Assembly: GCF_014201805.1 (NCBI RefSeq)
Contig: NZ_JACHFK010000001.1
Coordinates: 310,001 to 374,000, forward strand
DNA length: 64,000 nucleotides
Direction of reading: 5' to 3'
Origin: Deinococcus metalli
GTDB lineage: Bacteria; Deinococcota; Deinococci; Deinococcales; Deinococcaceae
Part shown: in pieces, positions 37,467 through 46,554 of the stretch
How the letters are laid out: every line of letters starts with the position of its first letter
How positions within the stretch are numbered: the stretch's first letter is position 1
Notes under the pieces: model-generated
What the model saw: only the letters and a program-made list of their open reading frames with translations
Told to the model about the DNA's origin: nothing
Databases searched by the model: none
Translations under genes and position numbers: made by a program

Positions 37467-38231
37467 TCAGCGCCCGTTCGGCTGCAGGTTCAGCACGGAC
37501 GTCACCACCCGCTTGAGGGTGATGGTGTTCTTCCACATGCCCAGCGCCAGCGTCTGGGTGGGCAGGTCACGGACCGGCGTGACCACGCTGCCCGGCACCC
37601 GCGCGTGCAGCCACGCCACCTCGTCCGCGAGGCCCAGGACGCTGTCGCGCTCCCCGGATGTCAGCGCCGCGAGCGCAGCGTCCGCCGAGGGCACCGCCAC
37701 AAAGTCCACGCCGCGCGCGTCCGCCCAGCCGAAGGCGTCGTCCGCTGCCAGCCCCCAGTGGTTGGTCAGCACCGCCAGCCGTTTGGGCGCGGCGGTGGTC
37801 GAGAGCTGCGCCCAGCCGCGGCGTGCGTACGGCATCACCTGCATCAGGCCCTGCGTCTCGGCGTTCACCACGATGCCGCCCGCGAGCAGGTCGCACGATT
37901 CCGGTCTCACGCCCCAGTCCACCGGGTCTGGCGACGTGCCCCACGCGGGCTGCACGTTCCACCCGACCGGCACGCCCAGACGGCGCGCCACCCGGTCGAT
38001 CATGGCTGCCTCGCTGCCGGTGGCCGTGGTGCCGTCGCTGCTCACGAAGGGCGGCAGGCTGGGCGGCGCGCACACGTTCAGCACCCCGGCCGCCCGCACC
38101 CGCGCCAGCGAGTTGTCCGGCGGCAACTGCCGCAGCCCCAGGTACGCCAGCACGCCCAGCACGATGAACACCGTGCTTCCTGAAGGCCGCCACGGCCGGC
38201 GAGAGGGGGGCGGCGCGGGCGGGCGGCTCAT
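37467..38231 (-). CDS. Membrane-anchored substrate-binding protein, quinoprotein-cluster type
   Basis: 254 residues. One N-terminal membrane anchor (about 20-34), then a family 3 binding-protein fold: LARVRAAGVLNVCAPPSLPPF and RPESCDLLAGGIV. Several cysteines are present (VCAPP, ESCDLL). It is the last gene of the PQQ dehydrogenase run and resembles the binding-protein-like partners of quinoprotein dehydrogenases rather than a nutrient importer, since no importer permease is linked. Ligand unknown. Confidence 0.75.
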   Translation of the reverse strand: MSRPPAPPPSRRPWRPSGSTVFIVLGVLAYLGLRQLPPDNSLARVRAAGVLNVCAPPSLPPFVSSDGTTATGSEAAMIDRVARRLGVPVGWNVQPAWGTSPDPVDWGVRPESCDLLAGGIVVNAETQGLMQVMPYARRGWAQLSTTAAPKRLAVLTNHWGLAADDAFGWADARGVDFVAVPSADAALAALTSGERDSVLGLADEVAWLHARVPGSVVTPVRDLPTQTLALGMWKNTITLKRVVTSVLNLQPNGR

Positions 38232-38355
38232 CGGGAGTCTGCCTGCATGCGGCTAAGAAACCGATGCGGGCGGACTGGCAGGAGGCGACCGCCTCCACCA
38301 CAGTCCGCCGTCACCGCGAGCACGTGGGTGTCGGCACCATAGCGTGGACACGGGC

Positions 38356-39189
38356 TCACCGACGGAACTCCCGGAACGACAGCGTGCACGCCACCACCGT
38401 CAGCCCGATCACCACGGCCACGTCCAGGCCCAGGGGATGCTCGTGGTAGTCGATGATGAAGTGGCGCAGCAGGTCGATGGCGTAGGTCAGCGGATTGGCG
38501 CGCACCAGCAGCACCAGCCATGGTGGGAACACCTGCTGCTGCTGCTGCACGCTCAGGCTGGGGTCGAGCGGGAACACGCTGCTCGCCAGGAAGTAGAGCG
38601 GCAGGATCAGCGCGTTGGAGAATACGCCGAAACCCTCGAAGGACTTGAGCCGCGACGCGATCAGCAGGCCCACCGCCGTGAACGCCAGCGACACCAGGAA
38701 CATCACGCCCAGCACGCCCGGCAGGATCTGCGGCGGCATGGGCACGTCCACGTACGGCCCCAGCAGCAGCACCAGGCCGCCCTGGAGGGTGGCGACCGTC
38801 GCGCCGCCCAGCAGCTTGCCCGCGAAGACCGCGCTGCGCGGCACCGGCGACGCGAACACCTCGCGGAAGAAGCCGAACTGCCGGTCGTAGATCAAGCTGA
38901 CCGCCGACTGGATGCTGGGGTACAGGATGTTCAGCACCACGACCGCCGGGAAGATGTACTGCATGTACGTGAACGGCACCACGAAGGTCGTCTCGCGCAG
39001 GCCGGTCCGGAAGTACGGCGTCAGGCCCACCCCGAAGATGATCACCCACAACAGCGGCCGTGAGAACGCGCCCACCAGCTGCCCGCTCTCGCGCACGCTC
39101 CGTTTGACCTCGCGCGCCCAGATGGCGTACAGACACGCGAGGTAGTAGCGCGTTCCGGCCGTGGCGCCGTCGCTGGGGGGCGTGGTCAA
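38356..39189 (-). CDS. ABC-2 type exporter permease, PQQ-dehydrogenase associated
   Basis: 277 residues with six transmembrane helices of the ABC-2 family (PLLWVIIFGVGL, ASPVPRSAVFAGKLLGG). Permeases of this kind accompany PQQ alcohol dehydrogenases (ped-type clusters); the exported substrate is not known. It starts at a TTG that overlaps the ATPase stop (TTGA). A QQQQQ run lies in a loop near residue 230. Confidence 0.85.
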   Translation of the reverse strand: MTTPPSDGATAGTRYYLACLYAIWAREVKRSVRESGQLVGAFSRPLLWVIIFGVGLTPYFRTGLRETTFVVPFTYMQYIFPAVVVLNILYPSIQSAVSLIYDRQFGFFREVFASPVPRSAVFAGKLLGGATVATLQGGLVLLLGPYVDVPMPPQILPGVLGVMFLVSLAFTAVGLLIASRLKSFEGFGVFSNALILPLYFLASSVFPLDPSLSVQQQQQVFPPWLVLLVRANPLTYAIDLLRHFIIDYHEHPLGLDVAVVIGLTVVACTLSFREFRR

Positions 39190-40172
39190 CGGAACCCCCG
39201 GCCGTCGGTGGGGGACACGCGGGCCGGCCCGGGCGCCGCACGCTCCTCGCGCAGCGCGCGGCCGGTCAGGTTCAGGAACACGTCCTCCAGGCTGGCCGCC
39301 TGCACGCTCAGGCCTGCCAGACGCGGCAGGTCCGGCGCGATGCGCGCGATCAGCGGGCCGGGATCGGCCACCCGCACCCGCAGGGTGTCGCCGGACGGCC
39401 CGGCCACCACGTCCGGCACGCTCGCCGCCAGGTCGGCCCGCAGGTCGTCGGGCACGCCGCGCAGCGTCACGACCATGCCGCCCAGGCGCTCGCGCAGTTC
39501 CAGCGGCGTGCCGAAGGCCAGCACCTCGCCCCGGTCGATGACGGCCACCAGATCGGCGTCCTCGGCCTCCTCGATCTGGTGGGTGGTGAGCAGCAGCGAC
39601 AGCCCGGTCTCGCGGCGCAGCGCGCCCAGGTACGACCACACCGCGCGGCGGCTCTGCACGTCCAGGCCGGTGGTGGGTTCGTCCAGGATCAGCAGGTCCG
39701 GGTCGTGCATCACGCCGCGCGCGATCTCCAGGCGGCGCTTCATGCCGCGCGACAGGATGCGTGCGGAGGCGTTCTGCCACTCGCCCAGCTCCACCACGTC
39801 CAGCACGTGCTCGGCACGTTCCCGGCGCGCGCGGCCGTTCAGACCGTAGATGCGCCCGTGGAAGTCCAGGTTCTCCAGCACCGTCAGGCGCTCGTCCAGG
39901 CTGGGTTCCTGGAAGACCAGACCCAGCCGCCGCCGGACGGCCGCAGCGTGCCGCCGCACGTCCACGCCCGCGACCTCCAGCGTGCCCGTCTGCAGGGGCA
40001 GCAGCGTGCTCATCAGCGACACCAGGGTGCTCTTGCCCGCGCCGTTGGGACCCAGCAGCGCGAAGAAACTCCCGCGCGGCACGGAGAAACCCACGCCGCG
40101 CAGCGCGTGCACGTCTCCATAGGCGTACCGCACGTCCTGCACGTCGATCACGGTCGGGTTCCCGGCCGTCAT
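39186..40172 (-). CDS. ABC exporter ATPase, PQQ-dehydrogenase associated
   Basis: 328 residues. Walker A GPNGAGKST, signature ILSRGMKRRLEIARG (LSRGM in place of LSGGQ), Walker B LLILDEPTTGLD, followed by the H-loop TTHQ. The C-terminal domain (about 220-310) is of the DrrA type. It pairs with the permease through a 4-base overlap. It starts two bases after the binding-protein stop. Confidence 0.92.
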   Translation of the reverse strand: MTAGNPTVIDVQDVRYAYGDVHALRGVGFSVPRGSFFALLGPNGAGKSTLVSLMSTLLPLQTGTLEVAGVDVRRHAAAVRRRLGLVFQEPSLDERLTVLENLDFHGRIYGLNGRARRERAEHVLDVVELGEWQNASARILSRGMKRRLEIARGVMHDPDLLILDEPTTGLDVQSRRAVWSYLGALRRETGLSLLLTTHQIEEAEDADLVAVIDRGEVLAFGTPLELRERLGGMVVTLRGVPDDLRADLAASVPDVVAGPSGDTLRVRVADPGPLIARIAPDLPRLAGLSVQAASLEDVFLNLTGRALREERAAPGPARVSPTDGRGFR

Positions 40173-40174
40173 CC

Positions 40175-41053
40175 TCAGTTGTCGTCCCTGAAGCTCTCGG
40201 ACTGCGGCCGCTTGTCCCCGATGTCCGCGGCCGCGATGCCCGGCCGGTTCAGGCCGTACTTCGTCAGCAGCTTCTGCACCTCGCCGCGCTGGATCAGGCG
40301 GGTGAGCGCGCCGTCGATCTGCGTGCGCAGGCTGGGGCGGTCACGCCGCAACCCGTAGATCACATACCACGTCATGTTCGGCAGCCCCACGACCGGCTGC
40401 GCGCTCAGACCGGCCTTCTTCAGGTCGGGGACGCGCGGGTACAGCTGCGACGCGAAGGTCATGCCCACCCGCGCCTTGCCGGTCTTCAGGTCATCCACCA
40501 GCCGCGCGGCGGTGCCCACCGGCCGGTCCGTGAACTGGCCGCGCCGCGTGGCGTACATGAAGTACGCCGGCAGGCCATTGCGCTCCATGGTCACAGGCAT
40601 CGTTTTGGGCAACTGGGCCAGGTTCGTCACGGCCTTGTCGTGGCTCACGAACAGGTAACTGACCTTCAGGTACGGCCGCGTGGCGTACATCTGCTCATCG
40701 GCGGGGTAGTCGAAGGCGGGCGTGGTGCTGCCCACCAGCCCGGGGTAGATGTCGCAGCGGTGCGCGAACAGCCGCATGAGTTCCGTGCGGTCGAGCGGCT
40801 GCGGCGCCGTGTCGATGTCCGGCAGCGGCGTGCGGTGCACGTAGAACTCCGCCTTGCGCCCCAGCGAGCGCGCCACGGCCACCGCCATATCCTGCTCGAA
40901 CTTCCACATGGGGTTCTGCTGGTCCAGGCAGAACGTCATGGCGCTGCCGCTGCGCAGCGGGCCGACCGTGCTCGTCGGCGAGTTCGGGTCCTGCTGCGCG
41001 CCGCCCACGCCGACCAGGGCCAGGGTCGCACCGACCGTGATGAAGCGTTTCAT
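40175..41053 (-). CDS. XoxJ/MxaJ-like periplasmic binding protein
   Basis: 292 residues with a signal peptide (cleavage near GVGGA-QQ). The body has the family 3 binding fold (MTFCLDQQNPMWKFEQDMAVAVARSLG, DRTELMRLFAHRCDIYPGL). Proteins of this type (MxaJ/XoxJ, quinoprotein-associated) are encoded next to PQQ dehydrogenases and are thought to help assemble or activate them. GGAGG precedes the ATG at 41053. It follows the dehydrogenase gene on the same strand, 86 bases away. Confidence 0.78.
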   Translation of the reverse strand: MKRFITVGATLALVGVGGAQQDPNSPTSTVGPLRSGSAMTFCLDQQNPMWKFEQDMAVAVARSLGRKAEFYVHRTPLPDIDTAPQPLDRTELMRLFAHRCDIYPGLVGSTTPAFDYPADEQMYATRPYLKVSYLFVSHDKAVTNLAQLPKTMPVTMERNGLPAYFMYATRRGQFTDRPVGTAARLVDDLKTGKARVGMTFASQLYPRVPDLKKAGLSAQPVVGLPNMTWYVIYGLRRDRPSLRTQIDGALTRLIQRGEVQKLLTKYGLNRPGIAAADIGDKRPQSESFRDDN

Positions 41054-41139
41054 AGTCCTCCAGGGTGAAGTCCGCCCGGCCACGCGAGGAACGTGCGCGC
41101 GTGGAGTCGCCCCCACCCGCGCACGCCGTCAGGCCGCTC

Positions 41140-42837
41140 TCAGTTGACCGCGAAGACCCACAGCACGCCGCCGCGGGGCGTGTCCTTGGTGAGCTGCGCC
41201 ATCGGGCCGGCCCACAGCGGAATCGCGCCGCCGTAGCCGCTGAACACGGCCACGTACTGCTTGCCGTTCACCGAGTAGCTGATCGGCTGCCCGATCACGC
41301 CGGAGTTCGTCTTGAACGACCACAGCTTCTTGCCGCTCTTGGCGTCGAAGGCGATGAAGTCCCGGTCCGCGGTGGTGCCCGTGAACACCAGGCCGCCGGC
41401 GGTGGTGAGCACGCCGCCCCACAGCGGGGCCTTGAAGGTCTGGCTCCAGACCTTCTTGCCGGTCGCGGGATCGACCGCCTGGAGGTTGCCGACATAGTTC
41501 AGGTTCGGCACGGCGTTCAGTTCGAACTCGGCGCCCACGTAGGCCTCGCCCGCGGCGTACTTGGTCTGGGCGCCCTTAATGGTCATGCACCACTCGTTCG
41601 ACGGGATGTACATCAGTTTCGTCTGCGGCGAGTACGCGGCCGGGTGCCAGTTCTTGCCACCCAGGAAGCTGGGGCACGAGTTGACCTGCTTGCCGACGTC
41701 CGGCCGGTGCTGCGGGTCCCAGATAGGCCGGCCGTTCTTGTCCAGCCCCTTGTAGGCCGTGACGGTCACGTACTTCTCGGCGTTCAGGTACTTCACGCCG
41801 CCGCCGGAGCGGTCAAAGCGGTACAGGTAGCCGTTGCGGTGCGCGGTCACGACGCTCGGCACGGATTTGCCGTTCGCCATGGTGTCGATCAGGATCGGCT
41901 CGTTCACGCCGTCGTAGTCCCACGCGTCGTTCGGGGAGTACTGGAAGCCCTGCTTGATCTTGCCGCTGTCGGCGTCCACCGCGATCAGGGACGAGCTCCA
42001 CTTCAGGTCGTCGGTGGGCTTGCGCCGCGGGTCCATCCACGGGCTGGGGTTGCCGGTGCCCCAGTAGATGGTCTTGCTGCCCGCGTCGTACGCGCCGGTC
42101 AGCCACGTGGGCGCGCCGCCCTGGGCCTCGCTGCCGTCCGGGTACGAGCCCTTCATGGTGGTGTAGGACTTCCACAGGCTCTTGCCGGTCTTGGGGTCCA
42201 TGGCTTCCAGGAAGCCGCGCACGCCGTACTCCCCGCCGTGCACGCCGGTCACGAGGTGTCCGTTGGCCATCAGCGGCGCCGACGTGATCGTGTAGCGCTT
42301 CTTGTAGTCCTCGATGGTGCGGTCCCAGACGATCTTGCCGGTCTTGGCGTTGAAGGCCAGCAGGTGCGCGTCCAGCGTGCCCATGTACACCATGTCCCCG
42401 AACACGGCCACGCCGCGGTTCACCACGTCACAGCACGAGGTGATGTCGTCCGGGAGTTCGCGCTCGTACTTCCACAGCAGGTTGCCGGTCGTGGCGTCCA
42501 GCGCGAACAGCTTGTTCATGGGCGCCGACACGAACATCACGCCGTTGTTCACGATGGGCGCGGCCTCGTGCCCCTCGGTCTGCCCGGTGGAGTACGCCCA
42601 CACCGGCGAGAGCTTCGCGACGTTCGCGGGCGTGATCTTGTCGAGCGCCGAGTAGCCCCAGTTCATCTGGTTGCCGCGCGTCGTGAGCCAGTTGCTCGCT
42701 TCGGGCGCGGCCAGACGCGCATTCGTCACGGCCGAGTACGAGCCGACCTGTGCAAACGCGAGTCCCGCGAGCGACACCCCGGCCGCGAGCAGCGCCCCGA
42801 CGCGGATCATGCCTCCAGCCTTCCGTGGTCCTTTCAT
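41140..42837 (-). CDS. PQQ-dependent alcohol dehydrogenase, lanthanide type predicted
   Basis: 565 residues with a signal peptide (cleavage near AFA-Q). An eight-bladed quinoprotein propeller with the vicinal disulfide Cys135-Cys136, metal ligands Glu203 (GGEYGVRG) and Asn263 (TGNPSPW), catalytic Asp307 and the additional Asp309 in WDYDGVNE. In XoxF and PedH enzymes this extra Asp coordinates a lanthanide; calcium enzymes (MxaF) have Ala there. It oxidises alcohols in the periplasm and passes electrons to a cytochrome c. No such cytochrome and no pqq biosynthesis genes are adjacent. Confidence 0.93.
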   Translation of the reverse strand: MKGPRKAGGMIRVGALLAAGVSLAGLAFAQVGSYSAVTNARLAAPEASNWLTTRGNQMNWGYSALDKITPANVAKLSPVWAYSTGQTEGHEAAPIVNNGVMFVSAPMNKLFALDATTGNLLWKYERELPDDITSCCDVVNRGVAVFGDMVYMGTLDAHLLAFNAKTGKIVWDRTIEDYKKRYTITSAPLMANGHLVTGVHGGEYGVRGFLEAMDPKTGKSLWKSYTTMKGSYPDGSEAQGGAPTWLTGAYDAGSKTIYWGTGNPSPWMDPRRKPTDDLKWSSSLIAVDADSGKIKQGFQYSPNDAWDYDGVNEPILIDTMANGKSVPSVVTAHRNGYLYRFDRSGGGVKYLNAEKYVTVTAYKGLDKNGRPIWDPQHRPDVGKQVNSCPSFLGGKNWHPAAYSPQTKLMYIPSNEWCMTIKGAQTKYAAGEAYVGAEFELNAVPNLNYVGNLQAVDPATGKKVWSQTFKAPLWGGVLTTAGGLVFTGTTADRDFIAFDAKSGKKLWSFKTNSGVIGQPISYSVNGKQYVAVFSGYGGAIPLWAGPMAQLTKDTPRGGVLWVFAVN

Positions 42838-42916
42838 GTGTGTCCCCTTTGGCCGGCGCGCTCCGGCCGTGCGTGGTGGAATCCCGGGTCGCCCGGGACG
42901 TGGCTGGACGCGTGCG

Positions 42917-43489
42917 TTACTTCGGGCCGACCTTGCCGGTAAAGCCCGCCTTGGCGACCACCGCGCCGGCCGCGTCCACCTTGATCGGCAGGGCCGGCAG
43001 GCGCTTGGGTGCGGGGCCGCCCAGCACGGTGGCGTTGTCGGCCGGGTCGTAGATGCTGCCGTGGCACGTGCAGATGATGTGGCCCTTGCCCTGGCCCAGG
43101 CTGCCGATTTCCTTGCTCGGGCAGCCCTGGTGCGTGCACACGCTGGAGTACGCCACGATGTCGCCCGCGGCGTTGGGCTTGCTGCTCGCCTGGAGTTTTC
43201 CGCTGGCGACCTTGGTGAGCACCACGCCGCCCTTCATGGCGTCACGGGGCTTCTTGGTGGCAGGATCGACGGCGACGGCCCACACGGCCTCGCCGACCTT
43301 GACTTCGGTGGCCTTGACCGGCTTGCCCTTGTTGGGGCCGTCCTGGTGCAGCAGCAGGTCGCCGGCCTTGGCCGGATCGCTGGCGGTCTGGGCGCCGGCG
43401 CGGCCACTCACGGCGACCACGCCGGCGGCGGCGCCGGTCATGGCGGTGAGTTTCAGGAAGGTACGGCGGGTGGCACGGGCATCAGTCAT
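42917..43489 (-). CDS. Tat-exported Rieske [2Fe-2S] protein
   Basis: 190 residues. A twin-arginine signal (ATRRTFLKL) precedes a Rieske domain with CTHQGC (ligands Cys118, His120) and CTCHGS (ligands Cys140, His143); Cys123 and Cys142 are placed for the stabilising disulfide. No bc1 partner genes are beside it. Located upstream of the PQQ dehydrogenase in the same direction, so it may be its electron acceptor or relay. GGAG precedes the ATG at 43489. Confidence 0.92.
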   Translation of the reverse strand: MTDARATRRTFLKLTAMTGAAAGVVAVSGRAGAQTASDPAKAGDLLLHQDGPNKGKPVKATEVKVGEAVWAVAVDPATKKPRDAMKGGVVLTKVASGKLQASSKPNAAGDIVAYSSVCTHQGCPSKEIGSLGQGKGHIICTCHGSIYDPADNATVLGGPAPKRLPALPIKVDAAGAVVAKAGFTGKVGPK

Positions 43490-43795
43490 GGATGATCTCC
43501 GGGGAAGAGCCCTGCGGTGGGGCAGGGTGTCGGGTCTGGCGTCGAGGGTGTGGTTTGTAAGATCGAGGTTCACTGTAGGGACGCCGGGTTGGGAGTGGGT
43601 TGGACACCAGCACCCGGGGCGGGTGGAAGTGCGGACCGGGCCGCCCCCGCGCGGGCGCGGGTCCGGCGGACGCACCGCGGCGCGTGCGGCACAGGCACGC
43701 GCCAGGACCCGGTGGATGACCCGGGTCTCCAGCAAGGTCCGGCGCAATTCAGGACACGGCGTGACGGTGTTCGGCGGGTCCGGCGGTCGGGACGA
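43490..43795. other. Intergenic region between Rieske gene and MFS gene
   Basis: About 306 bases. I see no convincing gene; frames here are GC-rich shadows. It must hold the promoter of the Rieske-PQQ dehydrogenase operon, but no clear -10/-35 pair stands out. Confidence 0.4.
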
Positions 43796-45025
43796 TCAGC
43801 CGCGGCCACCCGCGATCCGCGCGGCGTCTGGCGTGGCGCGCAGCGTCCGCATGGCGAGCGCGCCCAGCAGCGGGCCCACCGCCCAGATCACGAAGATGCC
43901 CCGCCATCCCAGCGCGGGCTCCAGCACCGGCACCAGCGCGATGCTCACGGCGGTCAGGGTGAAGCCCAGGGCGAGCTGCGCGGTCATGGCCGTGCCCACG
44001 TACGCCGGGTCGGCCACCTCGCTCACGATGGTGCTGAACTGCGCCGAGTCCGCGATGATCCAGAAGCCCCAGAACACGCCGATGCTCAGCACCACGCCCG
44101 GCGCGGCGCCCGCCAGCGCGGCCAGCAGCAGCGCGCTGCCCCCGGAGAGCCACATGGCGAGTTCAGTCACGCGGGTGCGGCCCCAGCGGTCGCCGAGCAT
44201 CCCGCCCACCACGCAGCCCAGCGCCCCCACGCCCACCACCGCGAAGGTCGCCAGGGCCGCGCCGCGCGTCACGTCCGCGCTGCCCGCCGCGCGCAGCACG
44301 CCGCCGTAGTACAGCGCGAACCACGTCCACATCGCGTACAGCTCCCACATGTGGCCCAGGTAGCCCAGGGTCGCCAGGGCCGGGCCGCGCGCCGCGAGCG
44401 CCCGCCACGCCTGCGCGGGCCGGACGGGCGGCGCGGGCGTGCGGTGCGGCCCTGGTCCCACCAGCGCGGCGACCAGTCCGCCCAGCACCGCCAGCGCGCT
44501 GGTCACCGCGATCACCGTGCGCCACTGCGCCCCGCCCAGCCCGTTCACGAGGTGCGGGCTGGCCGACCCGAGCGTCAGCGCGCCCACCATGATGCCCAGC
44601 GCCAGGCCGCGCCCGCGCGTGAAGTACGCCGACATGGCCCGCAGCGCCGGCGGGTACACCAGCGCCAGCGCCACGCCCACCAGCGCCCGCAGGGCGAAGG
44701 CGGCCGCGCCCGTGTGCGCGCCCAGCAGCGCCGCGTTGGCGGCCCCCGCCGCGACCGCGCCCACCAGGATCAGCACGCGGCTGGGCACCCGGTCCGCGAG
44801 GTTCAGCAGGGCGCTGCCCACCGCGCCCGCCACGAAGCCGAGCTGCACCGCCAGCGCCAGCCACGACCCCGCCTGCGGGCTGAGGTGCCACTCGGCGCGC
44901 AGTTGCGGCAACACCGCCGCCGCCGAGAACCACGGGGCCATGCTGAGCACCACCGCCACGCCCAGCAGCGTCAGGGCAGTCCACGGCCGCAGGGCCGCGG
45001 CGGAGGGCGTGGCCGGGGCGGTCAG
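43796..45025 (-). CDS. MFS transporter
   Basis: About 409 residues with 12 transmembrane helices; MFS loop motifs appear as GGMLGDRWGRTRV. The substrate is unknown. No ATG, GTG or TTG lies near the natural N-terminus. A CTG at 45025 overlaps the regulator's stop as CTGA, matching the 4-base junctions elsewhere, so CTG initiation is proposed. The alternatives, GTGs at 45148 and 45175, would add an Arg/Pro-rich extension and overlap the regulator by over 120 bases. Confidence 0.78.
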   Translation of the reverse strand: MTAPATPSAAALRPWTALTLLGVAVVLSMAPWFSAAAVLPQLRAEWHLSPQAGSWLALAVQLGFVAGAVGSALLNLADRVPSRVLILVGAVAAGAANAALLGAHTGAAAFALRALVGVALALVYPPALRAMSAYFTRGRGLALGIMVGALTLGSASPHLVNGLGGAQWRTVIAVTSALAVLGGLVAALVGPGPHRTPAPPVRPAQAWRALAARGPALATLGYLGHMWELYAMWTWFALYYGGVLRAAGSADVTRGAALATFAVVGVGALGCVVGGMLGDRWGRTRVTELAMWLSGGSALLLAALAGAAPGVVLSIGVFWGFWIIADSAQFSTIVSEVADPAYVGTAMTAQLALGFTLTAVSIALVPVLEPALGWRGIFVIWAVGPLLGALAMRTLRATPDAARIAGGRG

Positions 45026-46272
45026 AACGCGGCGTCCAGCGCGGCGCGGCGGGCGCGGGCGATCGGCAGGCGGTGGTCGTCGTCCGGCAGCAGGTGCTCG
45101 AGCACCTCCAGCACCTCCGGGTCGTCGAAACGCGACGCGTAGCGCCACAGCAGGTCCGGGTCCTTCGAGCGGCACACCGCCTCACGCAGCGCGGCGTCGA
45201 GGTAATCGCGCCAGTACGTCAGCAGAGGCGACGCCGAGTGCGGCAGCAGCGGGCCGTCGTACACGTCGGCGGCGGCGCTCACCTGCCCGGACAGCAGGCG
45301 CTCCTCGATGTCCTGCACGTCCAGACGCACGGGCACGCTCAGGCGGTACGGCCGCGACGCGATCTGCCCGCCCAGCAGCGAGCGCAGCGTGCTCACCTCG
45401 GACTTCAGGGTGCTCAGGCTGATGGGCTGGTCGCCGTACACGTGCGCGTGCAGCGCGTCCAGCGTCAGGCCGCCGGGGTGCAGCGCCAGCACGCACAGCA
45501 GTTCGTGCTGCCGGGGTGTCAGGTGCAGGCGCCGGCCGCCGTACAGCACCTGCGGCGGCCCGCAGAAGCGCAGGTTCAGTTCCCCGACGGTCGGCGCGCT
45601 GCGGCCGTTCAGGGCCAGCTCGATCTGCTGTGCGTAGTGCCGGGCACTGGCCAGGCCCAGCGGCGTGGAGTGCTCCCACGTGGTGCTGAAGTCCAGCACG
45701 CCCAGCAGCGCCCCGGTGTGCGTGTCGCGGATGGGGCTGGAGTAGCACACCCAGTCGTGCACCGTCTGCACGTAGTGCTCGGCGCTGAACACCCGCACCG
45801 CCTGACGCGTGCGCAGCGCCAGCGCCAGGGCGTTGGTGCCCACGCTGCCCTCGCCCCACTGCCCGCCCGGCACGAAGTTGATGCTGGTCGCCAGGTCCGC
45901 CATGCGCTCGCTGCCCTGCGTCCACAGCAGGGTGCCGTCGGTGTCCCCGATCCCGACGATCAGGTCCGCTTCCTCCGCCAGACGGCGCAGTTCGGGGATC
46001 AGGCCGCGCACGCCGTACTCCAGCGGCGACTCCTGCCACGAGTGTTTCACGTCCGACTCGCTGACCACCGGGGCGCTCACCCGTTCGGGCGGGACCGTCA
46101 GGGCCGAGCGTGCCCACGACGCCGCGACCTCCTGGTCCACGTTGCCCTCGCTGCGGGCCGGCACCTCCACCGGGTCGTCCGGCACGGCCAGTGCCGGGCT
46201 GGGCCGGGTCACGTAGCGGTACCAGGCGCGCACCAGTTTCTGCCGTTCCAGGGCCAGGCGTTCGTTCATCAT
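45022..46272 (-). CDS. GAF-domain transcriptional regulator with C-terminal winged helix
   Basis: About 416 residues. The N-terminus (MMNERLALERQKLVRAWYRYVTR) and GAF region (about 90-240: LIVGIGDTDGTLLWTQG, FVPGGQWGEGSVGTNALALAL) match the sensor half of AcoR/MimR-type activators. There is no sigma-54 AAA+ domain; instead a winged helix follows (RRLHLTPRQHELLCVLALHPGG). Regulators of this class govern alcohol and acetoin oxidation genes. The frame is open to 46371; I prefer the internal ATG pair at 46272/46269, after AGGAG, because a conserved repeat lies upstream. Confidence 0.82.
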   Translation of the reverse strand: MMNERLALERQKLVRAWYRYVTRPSPALAVPDDPVEVPARSEGNVDQEVAASWARSALTVPPERVSAPVVSESDVKHSWQESPLEYGVRGLIPELRRLAEEADLIVGIGDTDGTLLWTQGSERMADLATSINFVPGGQWGEGSVGTNALALALRTRQAVRVFSAEHYVQTVHDWVCYSSPIRDTHTGALLGVLDFSTTWEHSTPLGLASARHYAQQIELALNGRSAPTVGELNLRFCGPPQVLYGGRRLHLTPRQHELLCVLALHPGGLTLDALHAHVYGDQPISLSTLKSEVSTLRSLLGGQIASRPYRLSVPVRLDVQDIEERLLSGQVSAAADVYDGPLLPHSASPLLTYWRDYLDAALREAVCRSKDPDLLWRYASRFDDPEVLEVLEHLLPDDDHRLPIARARRAALDAAF

Positions 46273-46350
46273 CTCCTGCAATACCTCTCGGGTGTGCGGA
46301 TCACCGCGCTCTCGGGCGTGAGTGTGCCGGGCAGGGTCCAACCGTGAAGA

Positions 46351-46362
46351 TTTGGTAACCCA
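46351..46362 (+). repeat. TTTGGTAACCCA repeat, copy 1
   Basis: Matches copy 2 (46453-46464, TTTGGCAACCCA) at 11 of 12 bases, 102 bases apart in the divergent regulator/transporter gap. Candidate regulator sites. Confidence 0.45.
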
Positions 46363-46452
46363 GGCTAGCATGCCGCCTGCCCGCGGTCCCGCCGTCCCCC
46401 CGCCACGTCACGTCTATACCGGCCTGGCCGCGTGCCCAGCGGACCACAACCT

Positions 46453-46464
46453 TTTGGCAACCCA
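46453..46464 (+). repeat. TTTGGCAACCCA repeat, copy 2
   Basis: Overlaps the putative -35 (TTGGCA) of the transporter operon promoter; partner of the copy at 46351. Confidence 0.45.
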
Positions 46465-46481
46465 CCGCGGGACATGATCAT
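46454..46481 (+). promoter_or_regulatory. Candidate promoter of the ABC/MoxR operon
   Basis: TTGGCA (46454-46459) and GATCAT (46476-46481) are 16 bases apart; the leader would be about 65 bases and ends in AAGGAG before the ATG at 46555. Confidence 0.45.
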
Positions 46482-46554
46482 GGAGTCACCCATCAGAGCG
46501 CGTCCTGTTGCCCCCGGCGCCGCCGCCCATGTCCCGTGTCCCGCAAGGAGTTGC

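Noticed and set aside
41140..42837. Calcium-type methanol dehydrogenase MxaF
   Set aside because: The position that is Ala in MxaF is Asp309 here, and no MxaI small subunit is nearby.
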